Translations under genes and position numbers: made by a program | The notes under the pieces: generated by a model | Database searches by the model: none | Told to the model about the DNA's origin: nothing | The model's input: only the letters and a program-made list of their open reading frames with translations | From: Acidobacteriota bacterium | Lineage (GTDB): Bacteria; Acidobacteriota; Holophagae; Thermotomaculales; Thermotomaculaceae | DNA: 5,203 nucleotides | NCBI GenBank assembly: GCA_027067895.1 | Contig: JAMOUY010000391.1 | Coordinates: forward strand, 1-5,203 | Direction: 5' to 3' | Shown: positions 4,362-5,203 of the stretch, one piece after another | Numbering within the stretch: the stretch's first letter is position 1 | Layout: each line of letters opens with the position of its first letter

Positions 4362-5203
4362 GCTTTATCTCCCTTTTTATTATTTTCGCTTTTCTTTTTC
4401 CTTTCTTTTGCGGAAGGCTTGTCTTCCGCAACTCCCGCCGCTTCTTTTAGGGACTCCTCAAACTCTCCCTTGTTGAAAGCCTTTATAAAAGCGGCTACAA
4501 CCTTTCTGTCATACCTTATTCCGCCGAAATCCCTGATTCTGTCCCTGACAAATTCCGGCTCCATAGGTTCCTGATAAGGTCTTTTTGTAGTCATTGCGTC
4601 AAAGGTATCAGCAACGGCGATTATTCTTGCTATCAAAGGAATGTCTTCGCCTTTTAAACCTTCGGGATAACCGCTTCCGTCCCATTTTTCGTGGTGATAT
4701 TTCACCCCTTTGTTTATCTCTCTCAACTCTTTAATCGGTTCAAGTATGTTAAAGCCTATTACCGGGTGCTTTTTCATCTCTTCAAACTCTTCCGCTGTCA
4801 AAATTCCCGGCTTTCTTAAAATTCTATCGTCAATACCGATTTTTCCTATATCGTGCAAAAGTCCCGCAACTTTCAATCTTTCAAGTTCAATGGCGTTTAG
4901 TCCCAAGTATTTTCCGATTATAACCGAATACCTTGTTACTCTTTCCGAATGACCCCTTGTGTATTCGTCTTTTGCATCTATCGCGGCTGCAAGCGCCGAG
5001 ATTGTGGAAATAAACAGTCTCTTGTTGTATTTGATTAGGGATTCAAGCCTTTTAATATACTTTTCAATCTCTTCAACGGTGAAGTTTATTCTCTTTGCAA
5101 GCACTGTTATCTCGTTTGAGCCTACAACGTTTGCCCTAACGGAAAAGTTTCTCTTTGAAATTTTTTCCGTAACCTTAATCAATTCGCTAATCGGCTCATG
5201 GAA
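4358..5203 (-). CDS. HAMP + HD-GYP domain protein, probable c-di-GMP phosphodiesterase, 5' partial
   Basis: The frame is open to the window edge, so the N-terminus is missing; 281 residues are visible (numbered from 5203). Seen: most of a HAMP domain (about 4-50) running from PISELIKVTEKIS through SNEITVLAKRIN, then a short helical linker and an HD-GYP domain (about 66-245). Conserved HD-GYP residues are intact: GHSERV (84-89), LLHDIGKIGI (115-124, HD at 117-118), KHP (145-147), HHEKWDGSGYPEGL (170-183), IPLIARIIAVADTFDAM (188-204) and RPYQ (208-211). Known: this family hydrolyses cyclic di-GMP at a di- or tri-metal site, lowering it to promote motility over biofilm. The HAMP implies a membrane-bound receptor with sensor and transmembrane helices upstream. 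The C-terminus is a Lys/Glu-rich tail (256-281). The in-frame TTG at 5182 is inside the HAMP and is not the start. It is the first visible gene of the operon and overlaps the TPR gene by four bases. Confidence 0.93.
   Translation of the reverse strand, partial: FHEPISELIKVTEKISKRNFSVRANVVGSNEITVLAKRINFTVEEIEKYIKRLESLIKYNKRLFISTISALAAAIDAKDEYTRGHSERVTRYSVIIGKYLGLNAIELERLKVAGLLHDIGKIGIDDRILRKPGILTAEEFEEMKKHPVIGFNILEPIKELREINKGVKYHHEKWDGSGYPEGLKGEDIPLIARIIAVADTFDAMTTKRPYQEPMEPEFVRDRIRDFGGIRYDRKVVAAFIKAFNKGEFEESLKEAAGVAEDKPSAKERKKKSENNKKGDKA

Noticed and set aside
1..5203. tRNA, rRNA, CRISPR array, insertion sequence or att-site repeats
   Set aside because: Reading both strands showed no cloverleaf, no spaced direct repeats, no transposase motifs and no flanking duplications.

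Overview
This window comes from an AT-rich, diderm (Gram-negative type) bacterium. The evidence is two genes with lipoprotein signal peptides, a HAMP/HD-GYP receptor-like protein, a PilF/Tgl-like TPR lipoprotein and consistently strong GGAGG-type ribosome binding sites. The gene set (short FtsY with a small Roadblock-like protein beside it, MEMO-family protein, HD-GYP) would suit a deep-branching, low-GC, motile lineage such as the Deferribacterota. That placement is a guess from gene content and not a sequence match. All seven coding regions lie on the minus strand, so transcription runs from the right edge to the left edge.

Region 1 (5203 down to 1023) is one compact six-gene operon. In transcription order it holds: the C-terminal part of a HAMP + HD-GYP cyclic-di-GMP phosphodiesterase (5' end outside the window), a TPR outer-membrane lipoprotein resembling PilF/PilW/Tgl, a small Roadblock/LC7-like protein, the SRP receptor FtsY, an AmmeMemoRadiSam B (MEMO) family metalloprotein, and D-aminoacyl-tRNA deacylase (Dtd). 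Junctions are a 4-nt ATGA overlap, 9 nt, 0 nt, 33 nt and 6 nt. Several ribosome binding sites lie inside the end of the preceding gene or over its stop codon, which suggests translational coupling. A short hairpin with a brief U-run (1002 to 984) probably ends the operon.

Region 2 (1022 down to 835) is the only real intergenic gap, 188 nt. It holds that terminator, an AT-rich inverted repeat, a good sigma-70-like promoter (TTGATT, 17 nt, TAAGAT), and a leader with an unexplained perfect Shine-Dalgarno sequence next to a two-codon ORF.

Region 3 (834 to 1) is the first 278 codons of a separately transcribed lipoprotein with a bacterial lipase N-terminal domain of the VolA type. It runs off the left edge in frame.

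Functionally the operon mixes housekeeping genes (membrane protein targeting, tRNA proofreading) with signalling and envelope genes (c-di-GMP turnover, TPR lipoprotein, Roadblock). The most interesting hypothesis is that the Roadblock-like protein works with a GTPase or polarity system. The candidates are the co-translated FtsY or an unlinked MglA-like GTPase, possibly together with type IV pili and c-di-GMP.
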